Below, piece by piece: positions 44,581 to 52,715 of a stretch of 64,000 nt of DNA. The stretch comes from Romboutsia timonensis (GTDB taxonomy: Bacteria; Bacillota; Clostridia; Peptostreptococcales; Peptostreptococcaceae), in the NCBI RefSeq assembly GCF_900106845.1, contig NZ_LT629850.1:1989365-2053364 (forward strand), read 5' to 3'. Positions within the stretch are counted from its first letter, which is position 1; every line of letters starts with the position of its first letter. The translations under genes and the position numbers were made by a program. The notes below the pieces were generated by a model, which was given only the letters and a program-made list of their open reading frames with translations, had not been told where the DNA came from and did not search any database.

Positions 44581-46002
44581 TTAGTCCTCCTTAAATCCAA
44601 CAACTGTAGATGATTTAGAATTTTTATTAACCTCGCTTATATCTATATTTAAAGTTTTACTTAAAATCATACTTATTGGTATCATACATCCTGTTCCTTG
44701 ACATCCACCCATCATTGCACGAGTTCTTCTTTTTATACCATCTAATGTTGTTGCACCTAAAGGTCTTTTTATAGAATCTATAATTTCACCTTCTGTAACA
44801 AATTCACATTTACATACCATTTTTCCGTATGATGGATTTTCTTTTATAAGTTTATTTTTTTCTTCTATATTTAAATCAGCCATTCTTATCATTTTTTCTC
44901 TAGTTGATTTAAAATTCTCTTTTTTAGTTAATTGTATTTTATCACTTATTAAATCTATAACATAAGTTGCTATAGCAGGTGCTGCAGTAAGACCTGGTGA
45001 GTCTATTCCTATTACATTTATAAAGTTAGGATTATCCTTAGCTTCTTCTATTATAAAGTCTTCACTTTCAACTTTAGGTCTTAACCCACTAAATGTATTT
45101 AATACTCTATTAAATGGTAATTCCTTTATTGTTTTCTTACTCTTTTCCATTATTTCATCTATACCAGTTCTTGAAGTAGATATACCATTATCTGCTTTTG
45201 CATTTGGACCAAGTAATAAGTTACCATCAACCGTTGGAGTTACTAAAACTCCTTTACTTAATTTAGATGGTACTTGGAATAGTATTTTTTTACACATACC
45301 TCCTGCAACTTTATCAAATAAACAATATTCACCTTTTACTGGATTTATTTCATATTTAAATTCACTTATTAAATTATTTAAATATGCTCCACCTAGTCCA
45401 CTTGCATTTATAACCATCTTAGCTTTTAAGTTTTCTCCATTATTTAAACTTAAATTATATCCATTATCTTCTCTTTTTATATCTGTAACAGCTAGTCCTA
45501 ATTTAAATTCAACTCCATTTTCAACAGCATTTTCTCCTAATGCTAAAGTCATTTCATATGGACTTACTATACCTGAAGTTTTAACATGTAATGCACCAAC
45601 TACATCTTGATTTATATTACTTTCTAAATCTAACACTTCTTCTTTATTTAAAAGTTCTAATCCTTCAACTCCTAAGTTTTCTCCGTTAGATTTTAATAAT
45701 TTTAATCTCTCTAATTCTTCTTCATTAAATGCTAATACTAATGCCCCATTTCTTTTAAAAGGAAATTGTAATTCGTTGGCTAGTTCATCCATCATTTTAT
45801 TTCCTTGTAAATTTAATTTAGCTTTTAAAGTTCCTTTTTTTTCATTATATCCACCGTGGATTATACCACTATTTGCTTTTGATATTCCTTCTGATACATC
45901 TTCATTTTTATCTATAACTAATACATCTAATTTATATTTTGATAGTTCTCTTGCTATAGCACAACCAACTACTCCCGCACCTATTACTATAATGTCTTTC
46001 AT
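44581..46002 (-). CDS. Glycerol-3-phosphate dehydrogenase-like FAD protein with BFD-type [2Fe-2S] domain
   Basis: A 473-residue protein. The N-terminal DAO domain begins [19 protein letters not shown] and has [18 protein letters not shown]. The C-terminal 80 residues carry a BFD-like cluster domain: [13 protein letters not shown] ... [12 protein letters not shown], four Cys in the C-x-C...C-x4-C pattern. This is the anaerobic GlpA-like type that oxidises glycerol-3-phosphate or a related 2-hydroxy acid. It is the first gene of a two-gene operon. AAAGGAGGAAAT precedes the ATG. Confidence 0.86.
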   Translation of the reverse strand: MKDIIVIGAGVVGCAIARELSKYKLDVLVIDKNEDVSEGISKANSGIIHGGYNEKKGTLKAKLNLQGNKMMDELANELQFPFKRNGALVLAFNEEELERLKLLKSNGENLGVEGLELLNKEEVLDLESNINQDVVGALHVKTSGIVSPYEMTLALGENAVENGVEFKLGLAVTDIKREDNGYNLSLNNGENLKAKMVINASGLGGAYLNNLISEFKYEINPVKGEYCLFDKVAGGMCKKILFQVPSKLSKGVLVTPTVDGNLLLGPNAKADNGISTSRTGIDEIMEKSKKTIKELPFNRVLNTFSGLRPKVESEDFIIEEAKDNPNFINVIGIDSPGLTAAPAIATYVIDLISDKIQLTKKENFKSTREKMIRMADLNIEEKNKLIKENPSYGKMVCKCEFVTEGEIIDSIKRPLGATTLDGIKRRTRAMMGGCQGTGCMIPISMILSKTLNIDISEVNKNSKSSTVVGFKED

Positions 46003-46255
46003 ATAATTTCCTCCTTTGTAATGGGCTTATATATGTAAAATTTTAACTAATATATTTTTATATTATATAATGAATTAATTTATAAGTAAAATTTATAATT
46101 TTTATAATTATCATTAATTTTTCTTATAATACTATATTTATTTTTATTTATATTTTAAAATTATTTCAATATATATATACTTAATTTTTATAATTTTTTT
46201 AGCTTTATAAAAAGTAATTATATCTTTTTCGACATTATTAATTTATTTTCACAAA
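46003..46255. other. AT-rich intergenic region
   Basis: About 250 bases, extremely A/T-rich, upstream of the GlpA-like gene. It should contain that operon's promoter; nothing else is visible. Confidence 0.4.
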
Positions 46256-46296
46256 AAAAGTTGCCTCAAATAATTATTATTTTGAGACAACTTATA
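46256..46296 (-). terminator. Terminator after the zinc-ribbon gene
   Basis: AAGTTGCCTCAAA / TTTGAGACAACTT stem (one G-U) followed by T7 on the minus strand. Confidence 0.75.
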
Positions 46297-46325
46297 ATTT
46301 AATTATAATTAAATTATATATTATT

Positions 46326-46520
46326 TTAACAATCAATCCAAGTATGACTTCCATTATATATAAACTCACTATGTTTACACTCTGGACATACATATACTTT
46401 AAAAATTAAATGCTCTTCAACATCAAATAAAGATTTTAGTATACCTCTATTATTATCTTGTGAATCAAATCTATACTCCTTTAAAAACTTAAGCTCTGTA
46501 TTGCATCTTAAACATTCCAT
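46326..46520 (-). CDS. Small zinc-ribbon protein
   Basis: A 64-residue protein with two CxxC pairs: MECLRCNTE near the start and VYVCPECKHSEF near residue 45, the layout of a single zinc ribbon. ATG 46520 is preferred since GGGGGA lies six bases before it; an earlier ATG is part of that leader. Function unknown. It follows the decayed anti-sigma gene by about 80 bases and may have been co-transcribed with it. Confidence 0.65.
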   Translation of the reverse strand: MECLRCNTELKFLKEYRFDSQDNNRGILKSLFDVEEHLIFKVYVCPECKHSEFIYNGSHTWIDC

Positions 46521-46603
46521 AACAAATCCCCCATTACATTGCACAATTTTTATTAATATTAATTATAACAATATTTAACTATTATATAAATAACTTTATA
46601 TCC

Positions 46604-48010
46604 CTATTTAATTTCCATCTCCCAAGGTCCATATAGTACAAACTCACCATCACTAAATTTAATTTTCATATTTCGTTTATTAATATTTTTAGGTGTTACA
46701 TCAATTATATCTAAAATAGCATCTTCATTTTTCTGTGTAAATGTCATACTACAACCATTAGATGAGTTTCCAAATACTCCTTCTTGAATTTCTACATTCA
46801 GAGTTCTTCTTTTAATCACTTTGTTGTTTTTATTAAAATCCAAATAAATTCTTATATTTTCATCATATCTCTTTATTTTTTTTATTTTAAAAGAATTATT
46901 TTCATTATTAAATCCATAATCTCTATTATTCTCTATAACTACTTCTTTATTAAGATTAATAGTTTAACCATTCTTAGGTATTGGTAGCTTTATTACTTTA
47001 CTACTTTGAACTACACCATATGGAGCTAATGTTATTTTAGGTATTATTATCTTATATGGTTTTTCCATATTAGAAGTATCAAAAGTAAAATTATTACTTC
47101 TATCTCCATGTTGTACTATCTTACCTTCAACTTCTTTTCCTTTTTTATCTCTAAGAATCACTTCATAATCATAAGTATTAGTTTTTTCATTGTAATTATA
47201 TGGGTTTCCATAATCCATTACTTGTAAGTCTTTCTCTTCTATTGAACTTATGAAGTTAACATCTAATAAGTTACCTTCTTCTTTTACTACTGAAACTATT
47301 TCTACATTATTTTTAGTATCTGAAGGACCTAAATCCTTATAGCTAGAAACTGCATCAGACTTTATTAATGAAAAGTTAAGTTTAAAATTGGTTTTATCAT
47401 CAAGATCTAAACTAACTTCTATATTTTCATTACTATAATTAAGGTTATAATTACTACTAATTTCATATTTCCATTCATTTCCCGAACTGCCTATTCCATA
47501 AAAGGTTGTATCTATGTTTTCATTACCTATTTTTATAGTTGTATAATCCTTTTTAGGAATTTGACCAATACCTGATATCTTCATATTAACAGTTTTATCC
47601 TTAGTATCTAATACAAAACTTTCTAAAGTTATTGTATTATTATTCTTATTTTTTGTTATAGGATTTTCTAGTTTGTACACTACTGAATCACTTTTTATAA
47701 CTTGCCCAGTTGTATCTACATAGTTGTATACTTTATCAACTATAGCTTTAACTACAAGTGGAAATACTGTTAAAATACATACAATAAATGCTATAATAGT
47801 AAGCTTTTTGGGCCTTAAATATTTATCATTTTTGTTATTACTTATAGATTTTTTTACTTTTAATTTTATTCTATTTTTAAATTCTTCATCTAATTTAAAA
47901 TTATTTTCTAATTCTTTATTGAATATTTCATCTTCACTTATATTAATATTATTTTCTAATTCATTCTTTATAAGTTCATCAATAACTTCATAAACATCTT
48001 TATCTTCCAC
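46604..48010 (-). pseudogene. DUF4179-type anti-sigma factor with in-frame ochre codon
   Basis: One continuous frame of 469 codons is interrupted by a TAA at 46964-46966. Before it: a cytoplasmic N-terminus, a membrane helix (LTIIAFIVCILTVFPLVVKAIV) and the DUF4179-like beta-rich part. After it, with no frame change: TINLNKEVVIENNRDYGFNN and on to LYGPWEMEIK. CAA to TAA is the likely change. GTG 48010 is taken as start because GGAGGTG precedes it; an ATG at 48025 overlaps that site. The partner sigma gene just upstream is also broken. The truncated 348-residue form could retain the sigma-binding and membrane parts. Confidence 0.8.
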
Positions 48011-48011
48011 T

Positions 48012-48164
48012 CTATACACCTCCATCTATAATCTTTTTAAGAGCTAATCTACATCTATAAAGTCTATTTTCTACTGAACTTAAGGTGGTATTGTACTTTT
48101 TAGCTATTTCTTTAGACTCCATATTAATAAAGTACTTTAAATAAAAGTATGTTTTATCTGGTTC
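48012..48164 (-). pseudogene. Sigma factor gene, 3' part (region 4), split by IS3-family copy 1
   Basis: Fifty codons in frame with the 5' part after removing the insertion: EPDKTYFYLKYFINMESKEI, AKKYNTTLSSVENRLYRCRL and KKIIDGGV, a sigma-70 region 4 helix-turn-helix. It ends at TAG 48012-48014, overlapping the anti-sigma leader. The insertion sequence separates it from regions 1-2 at 49641-50049. Confidence 0.85.
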
Positions 48165-48171
48165 TAAAATG

Positions 48172-48218
48172 TACCCTATAGAGTAGACAACTAATAAAAA
48201 GGTCTACTCTATAGGGTA
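48172..48218. repeat. Subterminal hairpin of the IS3-family element (copy 1)
   Basis: TACCCTATAGAGTAGAC and GTCTACTCTATAGGGTA form a perfect 17-bp stem with a 13-nt loop next to the left end, followed by ATTTTTG. It can act as a terminator or ribosome trap that shields the transposase from transcripts entering from outside. Confidence 0.75.
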
Positions 48219-48266
48219 TTTTTGTATATAATTAAATAAATAATAATTAGATCGGAGAAAATTTTA

Positions 48267-48686
48267 ATGAGTAAAAAATTATTTACAGAACAGGAAATAA
48301 TAATATTAAAACAAAACAAATACATTAAGAAAGTAAGTTCGAAAGGTATTACCTATACCGATGAATTTAAAAAAATATTTATAAATGAAAGTATCAATGG
48401 TAAACTTCCTAGAATAATATTTGAAGAGTGTGGCTTCAATATCGATATTATAGGCATGCAAAGGATTAAATCTTCTGCTAGCAGATGGCGTACGGCCTTT
48501 AAAAATGGCGGAGCTATAAAACTTACAGATACTCGCAAATACAATACTGGAAGACCTATTGAGAAAGATCTTTCAATAGAAGAAAAATACAAAAAACTAG
48601 AAGCTAAAATGAAGTTACTTCAAGCTGAAAATGAATTACTAAAAAAGTTAGATATGATAGAAAGGAGAGTGTTAAAGAAGAAGTAA
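48267..48686 (+). CDS. IS3-family OrfA (helix-turn-helix, copy 1)
   Basis: A 139-residue DNA-binding protein with a helix-turn-helix (TDEFKKIFINESINGKLPRI) and a C-terminal leucine-zipper-like coiled coil (EEKYKKLEAKMKLLQAENEL). It binds the element ends and represses transposition. Ribosomes can leave its frame at A-AAA-AAG (48641-48647), just before its end, to make the OrfAB transposase. Identical to the copy at 52172-52591. Confidence 0.9.
   Translation: MSKKLFTEQEIIILKQNKYIKKVSSKGITYTDEFKKIFINESINGKLPRIIFEECGFNIDIIGMQRIKSSASRWRTAFKNGGAIKLTDTRKYNTGRPIEKDLSIEEKYKKLEAKMKLLQAENELLKKLDMIERRVLKKK
48641..48647 (+). promoter_or_regulatory. Programmed -1 frameshift site (A AAA AAG), copy 1
   Basis: In the OrfA frame the codons are (ct)A AAA AAG, the classical IS3-family slippery heptamer. 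A -1 slip enters the frame that reads through VRYDRKESVKEEVSLFSCEK into OrfB without a stop. A purine-rich AAGGAG lies 15 bases downstream, as a Shine-Dalgarno-like stimulator often does. Confidence 0.8.
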
Positions 48687-48751
48687 GTTTATTTTCTTGT
48701 GAAAAATATGAGATTATTAAGTCTACAATAAAAAAATATAAACTTAAAAAT

Positions 48752-49597
48752 ATGATAAGTTATTTATGTAAAGTTGCAGGTGTATCACGTTCTGGGTATT
48801 ATAAATACTTCTCATCAGAAAGCAAGGATTTAAGAAAATCAAGAGAAGATAAAGATATTTTATCAAAAGAAAATGTATTAAAAGCTTTTAACTTTAAAGG
48901 ACGTAAAAAAGGTGCAAGACAAATAAAAATGGTTTTAAAAGATAGATTTAATATAATATATAATTTAAAGCGTATTAGGAGAATAATGAAAAAATATGGA
49001 ATAGTTTGCCCGTATAGAAAAGCGAATCCTTACAGACGTATGATGAAAGCAAGTAAAGAGCATACTATTGTTTCTAATTTCATAAACAGAGAATTTAAGC
49101 AAGATATACCATATAAAGTGCTATTAACAGATATTACATATTTAAGTTATAAAAATGGAAAAAAAGCATACTTGTCTACAATAAAAGACTCCTCTACAAA
49201 TGAAATATTAGCTCATTATGTCTCAGATAACCTACGGTTAGATATTGTTTTAAATACACTAGAAAAACTTAAGTCAAATGTGAATTTAAAACTCCATAGC
49301 GAAGCTATTTTACACTCAGATCAAGGTGTTCATTACACGAGTCCTAAATTTCAAAAGCAAGTACAGCAATTAGGTTTAAAACAATCTATGTCAAGGAGAG
49401 GCAATTGCTGGGACAATGCTCCACAAGAATCATTCTTTGGGCATTTTAAAGATGAAGTTATTCTTAGCAAATGTAGTACATTAGAAGAAGTGATAAAAGA
49501 AATAGATGATTATATGGATTACTATAATAATTATAGATATCAATGGAATTTAAGCAAGATGACTCCTGTTCAGTACAGAAATCATCTTGTTTCTTAG
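48752..49597 (+). CDS. IS3-family OrfB (DDE transposase, copy 1)
   Basis: The 281-residue part shown from its first ATG; the frame is open back to 48641, so the active protein is the OrfAB fusion of about 444 residues. The rve core has the DDE residues in LLTDITYLSYK, ILHSDQGVHY and DNAPQESFFG. The upstream HTH_21-like segment reads RGRKKGARQIK-type wording (FKGRKKGARQIKMVL). Intact and identical to copy 2, so transposition is probably recent. Confidence 0.92.
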   Translation: MISYLCKVAGVSRSGYYKYFSSESKDLRKSREDKDILSKENVLKAFNFKGRKKGARQIKMVLKDRFNIIYNLKRIRRIMKKYGIVCPYRKANPYRRMMKASKEHTIVSNFINREFKQDIPYKVLLTDITYLSYKNGKKAYLSTIKDSSTNEILAHYVSDNLRLDIVLNTLEKLKSNVNLKLHSEAILHSDQGVHYTSPKFQKQVQQLGLKQSMSRRGNCWDNAPQESFFGHFKDEVILSKCSTLEEVIKEIDDYMDYYNNYRYQWNLSKMTPVQYRNHLVS

Positions 49598-49640
49598 AAA
49601 TACCTTTTTTTAAATTGTCCTTGACAAAGGGTACACTTTA

Positions 49641-50049
49641 TTCTTTAAGGTTATTTATAAAGTTTGCTATATCTTTTAACTTTTCTTTTTTAATAACTTC
49701 TTTTTCAGCGCTTTCATAAGCTATATTTATTTATTTTTAATAATCTATCTTCTTTTATTTTTTCATATTCTTTTTTCTTTATTATTTTTCGCTTATAATC
49801 GAGTGCTATATATTTTGCTTTTATAAAAACAAATGTTTCAAATTTTCCTTTTTTATTATCATAAGTATGTATATCATTATAAACAGATATAAATACATCA
49901 CTTATACATTCTTCAATATCTTCTTTATTTGAATATCCTTTTAAAATTGAATTCACTATATAAGATATTTTATCTGAATATAAATCTACAATATAGTCAA
50001 TACCTCTATGGTCTTTCTTTTTTATAAGTTTTATTATTTTATTTTCCAT
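49641..50049 (-). pseudogene. Sigma factor gene, 5' part (regions 1-2) with a frameshift
   Basis: From ATG 50049 the frame has sigma-70 region 2 wording (YIVDLYSDKISYIVNSILKG, EDIEECISDVFISVYND, ETFVFIKAKYIALDYKRK). It hits a stop at 49714, but a one-base change of frame at an AAATAAATAAATA run (about 49720-49735) continues as YESAEKEVIKKEKLKDIANF and NNLKE into the insertion sequence. Joining to 48012-48161 gives 558 coding bases once the extra base is dropped, a 185-residue ECF-type sigma factor. So this gene is doubly broken. Confidence 0.82.
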
Positions 50050-50172
50050 ATCTAACCTCCTTTCACATTATACTACGTATAATTTTTTATAAAACTCTTA
50101 AAAATTTATTTTAATTTATAAGAAAATTACTATGAATAATGTCTAATAGTTTAAATAACCCTATAATATTAA

Positions 50173-50218
50173 AGAAGACACAATAAGTTAAATTTATATT
50201 TAACTTATTGTGTCTTCT
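50173..50218 (-). terminator. Terminator overlapping the end of the hydrolase gene
   Basis: AGAAGACACAATAAGTTAAAT / ATTTAACTTATTGTGTCTTCT, perfect 21-bp arms with a 4-nt loop. The upstream arm contains the last codons and the stop TAA of the hydrolase gene (50200-50202). Confidence 0.85.
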
Positions 50219-50970
50219 AAAAATCTTTGAAATACTTTTAATATTTTATTTAGTTCATCTTCATTATAGTAAAAATGTCCAGACTTCTCTAAATTTATAA
50301 TTTTATAATCATTTTTCAAATTTTTATAAAATAAATTTAAACTTTTATTACTAACAAGTTCCTCTTTTTTAGTATGTATAATTAATGTTGGTATAGCTAT
50401 GTTTTTAAGCTCTCTCTTCACCATTACTATAAGCTCAAATAAATCTTTATATCTTGGTATCCATCTAGCATAAGTTACTAATGAACTTCTATCAACACTC
50501 AATGCATTATAAGCATATTTAGTTAATGTATCTTCATCTTTAATTTTCCCTAAAGCTATTTTTATACTACTTATCATCATATCAAATCGTACATGTACCT
50601 TAAGTGGAGTTGATATTAATATAAGTGATTTTACTTTATTTTTATATTTTAATGATAACAGTATTGATAATAATCCTCCCATAGAATGACCTACTAATAT
50701 TATATTTTCGTACTTATCTTTGTACTTTAATATCTCTTTTTCCACAGAATTTATCCATTTTTTCATACTACTATTAGCAAATTTTTTACCACTTCCTCCA
50801 TGCCCATCAAGTAGAATTGCTGAATATGAAGAACCTTTATTATATACAACCTCTGTAAATTTTCTAAACTGCTTAGGACCTTCTAGTATTCCATGTACAA
50901 ATATTACCATAGTATTTGATTCTTTATTTTCATATAAAAATGGTGTCTGACTATCTTTTTTTATATCCAT
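50200..50970 (-). CDS. Alpha/beta hydrolase (monoacylglycerol lipase/esterase-like)
   Basis: A 256-residue alpha/beta-fold enzyme with VFVHGILEGP (oxyanion region), nucleophile Ser96 in VGHSMGGLL, an Asp/Glu candidate in the HTKKEELVS segment and His in KSGHFYY. It has no signal peptide and so is cytoplasmic. Such enzymes hydrolyse esters or lipids; the substrate is unknown. AAGGGGTATAAG precedes the ATG. It lies between the two IS copies, in its own transcription unit. Confidence 0.85.
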   Translation of the reverse strand: MDIKKDSQTPFLYENKESNTMVIFVHGILEGPKQFRKFTEVVYNKGSSYSAILLDGHGGSGKKFANSSMKKWINSVEKEILKYKDKYENIILVGHSMGGLLSILLSLKYKNKVKSLILISTPLKVHVRFDMMISSIKIALGKIKDEDTLTKYAYNALSVDRSSLVTYARWIPRYKDLFELIVMVKRELKNIAIPTLIIHTKKEELVSNKSLNLFYKNLKNDYKIINLEKSGHFYYNEDELNKILKVFQRFLEDTIS

Positions 50971-51062
50971 CTTATACCCCTTATTAGACCTTAGATTATA
51001 TACTTAATAATATCATTAAAAGATGTTTATAAAAATATTCATATATATTTTTATTATTTAAT

Positions 51063-51181
51063 CTGTTGTGCTAGTTATTTTACTACACATATTGAAATTA
51101 CTACATAAAGTTTTTTACAAAGAATATAAACTATTCTAAACTCTAGTATTTTCAATAATTAAATCTAACTAGCACAACGAG
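51063..51181. mobile_element. Candidate palindromic mini-element (MITE-like)
   Basis: GTTGTGCTAGTTA (51065-51077) and TAACTAGCACAAC (51166-51178) are perfect inverted repeats about 114 bp apart with no coding capacity between. The extended left end (19 bp) recurs at 179-197 beside a transposase-like gene. This fits a non-autonomous element, but target duplications are not clear. Confidence 0.4.
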
Positions 51182-51200
51182 TTATTTATATACAATATAA

Positions 51201-51217
51201 AAAGTGCCTTAAAATTA
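51201..51217 (-). terminator. Left half of the M16 peptidase terminator, split by IS copy 2
   Basis: AAAGTGCCTTAA here pairs with TTAAGACACTTT at 52698-52709. Without the insertion they form a 12-bp stem (one G-U on the minus strand) followed by T5, a terminator for the upstream peptidase gene. The element is inserted in the loop. Confidence 0.7.
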
Positions 51218-51260
51218 TAAAGTGTACCCTTTGTCAAGGACAATTTAAAAAAAGGTATTT

Positions 51261-52106
51261 CTAAGAAACAAGATGATTTCTGTACTGAACAGGAGTCATC
51301 TTGCTTAAATTCCATTGATATCTATAATTATTATAGTAATCCATATAATCATCTATTTCTTTTATCACTTCTTCTAATGTACTACATTTGCTAAGAATAA
51401 CTTCATCTTTAAAATGCCCAAAGAATGATTCTTGTGGAGCATTGTCCCAGCAATTGCCTCTCCTTGACATAGATTGTTTTAAACCTAATTGCTGTACTTG
51501 CTTTTGAAATTTAGGACTCGTGTAATGAACACCTTGATCTGAGTGTAAAATAGCTTCGCTATGGAGTTTTAAATTCACATTTGACTTAAGTTTTTCTAGT
51601 GTATTTAAAACAATATCTAACCGTAGGTTATCTGAGACATAATGAGCTAATATTTCATTTGTAGAGGAGTCTTTTATTGTAGACAAGTATGCTTTTTTTC
51701 CATTTTTATAACTTAAATATGTAATATCTGTTAATAGCACTTTATATGGTATATCTTGCTTAAATTCTCTGTTTATGAAATTAGAAACAATAGTATGCTC
51801 TTTACTTGCTTTCATCATACGTCTGTAAGGATTCGCTTTTCTATACGGGCAAACTATTCCATATTTTTTCATGATTCTCCTAATACGCTTTAAATTATAT
51901 ATTATATTAAATCTATCTTTTAAAACCATTTTTATTTGTCTTGCACCTTTTTTACGTCCTTTAAAGTTAAAAGCTTTTAATACATTTTCTTTTGATAAAA
52001 TATCTTTATCTTCTCTTGATTTTCTTAAATCCTTGCTTTCTGATGAGAAGTATTTATAATACCCAGAACGTGATACACCTGCAACTTTACATAAATAACT
52101 TATCAT
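51261..52106 (-). CDS. IS3-family OrfB (DDE transposase, copy 2)
   Basis: 281 residues from its first ATG, identical in sequence to the protein at 48752-49597, with the same D, D and E positions (TDITY, HSDQG, QESFF). Expressed as an OrfAB fusion by -1 frameshifting at 52211-52217. Confidence 0.92.
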   Translation of the reverse strand: MISYLCKVAGVSRSGYYKYFSSESKDLRKSREDKDILSKENVLKAFNFKGRKKGARQIKMVLKDRFNIIYNLKRIRRIMKKYGIVCPYRKANPYRRMMKASKEHTIVSNFINREFKQDIPYKVLLTDITYLSYKNGKKAYLSTIKDSSTNEILAHYVSDNLRLDIVLNTLEKLKSNVNLKLHSEAILHSDQGVHYTSPKFQKQVQQLGLKQSMSRRGNCWDNAPQESFFGHFKDEVILSKCSTLEEVIKEIDDYMDYYNNYRYQWNLSKMTPVQYRNHLVS

Positions 52107-52171
52107 ATTTTTAAGTTTATATTTTTTTATTGTAGACTTAATAATCTCATATTTTTCACAAGAAAATAAAC

Positions 52172-52591
52172 TTACTTCTTCTTTAACACTCTCCTTTCTA
52201 TCATATCTAACTTTTTTAGTAATTCATTTTCAGCTTGAAGTAACTTCATTTTAGCTTCTAGTTTTTTGTATTTTTCTTCTATTGAAAGATCTTTCTCAAT
52301 AGGTCTTCCAGTATTGTATTTGCGAGTATCTGTAAGTTTTATAGCTCCGCCATTTTTAAAGGCCGTACGCCATCTGCTAGCAGAAGATTTAATCCTTTGC
52401 ATGCCTATAATATCGATATTGAAGCCACACTCTTCAAATATTATTCTAGGAAGTTTACCATTGATACTTTCATTTATAAATATTTTTTTAAATTCATCGG
52501 TATAGGTAATACCTTTCGAACTTACTTTCTTAATGTATTTGTTTTGTTTTAATATTATTATTTCCTGTTCTGTAAATAATTTTTTACTCAT
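52172..52591 (-). CDS. IS3-family OrfA (copy 2)
   Basis: 139 residues, identical to the protein at 48267-48686, with the helix-turn-helix and coiled coil. The slippery A AAA AAG lies at 52217-52211 on the minus strand. The same 17-bp subterminal hairpin lies at 52640-52686. Confidence 0.9.
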   Translation of the reverse strand: MSKKLFTEQEIIILKQNKYIKKVSSKGITYTDEFKKIFINESINGKLPRIIFEECGFNIDIIGMQRIKSSASRWRTAFKNGGAIKLTDTRKYNTGRPIEKDLSIEEKYKKLEAKMKLLQAENELLKKLDMIERRVLKKK

Positions 52592-52639
52592 TAAAATTTT
52601 CTCCGATCTAATTATTATTTATTTAATTATATACAAAAA

Positions 52640-52686
52640 TACCCTATAGAGTAGACCTTTTTATTAGTTGTCTACTCTATAGGGTA
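52640..52686. repeat. Subterminal hairpin of the IS3-family element (copy 2)
   Basis: The same 17-bp stem as at 48172-48218, here in inverted orientation next to the end of copy 2 that faces the M16 peptidase gene. Confidence 0.75.
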
Positions 52687-52697
52687 CATTTTATTAA

Positions 52698-52709
52698 TTA
52701 AGACACTTT
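52698..52709 (-). terminator. Right half of the split M16 peptidase terminator
   Basis: TTAAGACACTTT, the partner of AAAGTGCCTTAA at 51201-51212, separated from it by IS copy 2. Confidence 0.65.
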
Positions 52710-52715
52710 TATACA

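Larger units (their letters stand above)
48165..49640 (+). mobile_element. IS3-family (IS150-like) insertion sequence, copy 1
   Basis: A 1476-bp element. The ends read TAAAATGTACCC and, inverted, TAAAGTGTACCC. It is flanked by a 3-bp duplication TTC (48162-48164 and 49641-49643). It carries orfA and orfB with a slippery heptamer between them. Copy 2 at 51218-52693 has the same length, identical proteins and identical 5' end, in opposite orientation. It splits a sigma factor gene. Confidence 0.92.
51218..52693 (-). mobile_element. IS3-family (IS150-like) insertion sequence, copy 2
   Basis: A 1476-bp copy in inverted orientation to copy 1, flanked by TTA duplications (51215-51217 and 52694-52696). 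It encodes the same OrfA and OrfB. Because each copy keeps its own 3-bp duplication, the two are independent insertions and the segment between them has not been inverted by recombination. Confidence 0.92.

Noticed and set aside
48165-52693. The two IS3-family copies as a composite transposon, or an inversion between them
   Set aside because: Each copy has its own matching 3-bp duplication (TTC and TTA), and the segment between contains the native 5' half of the interrupted sigma gene.
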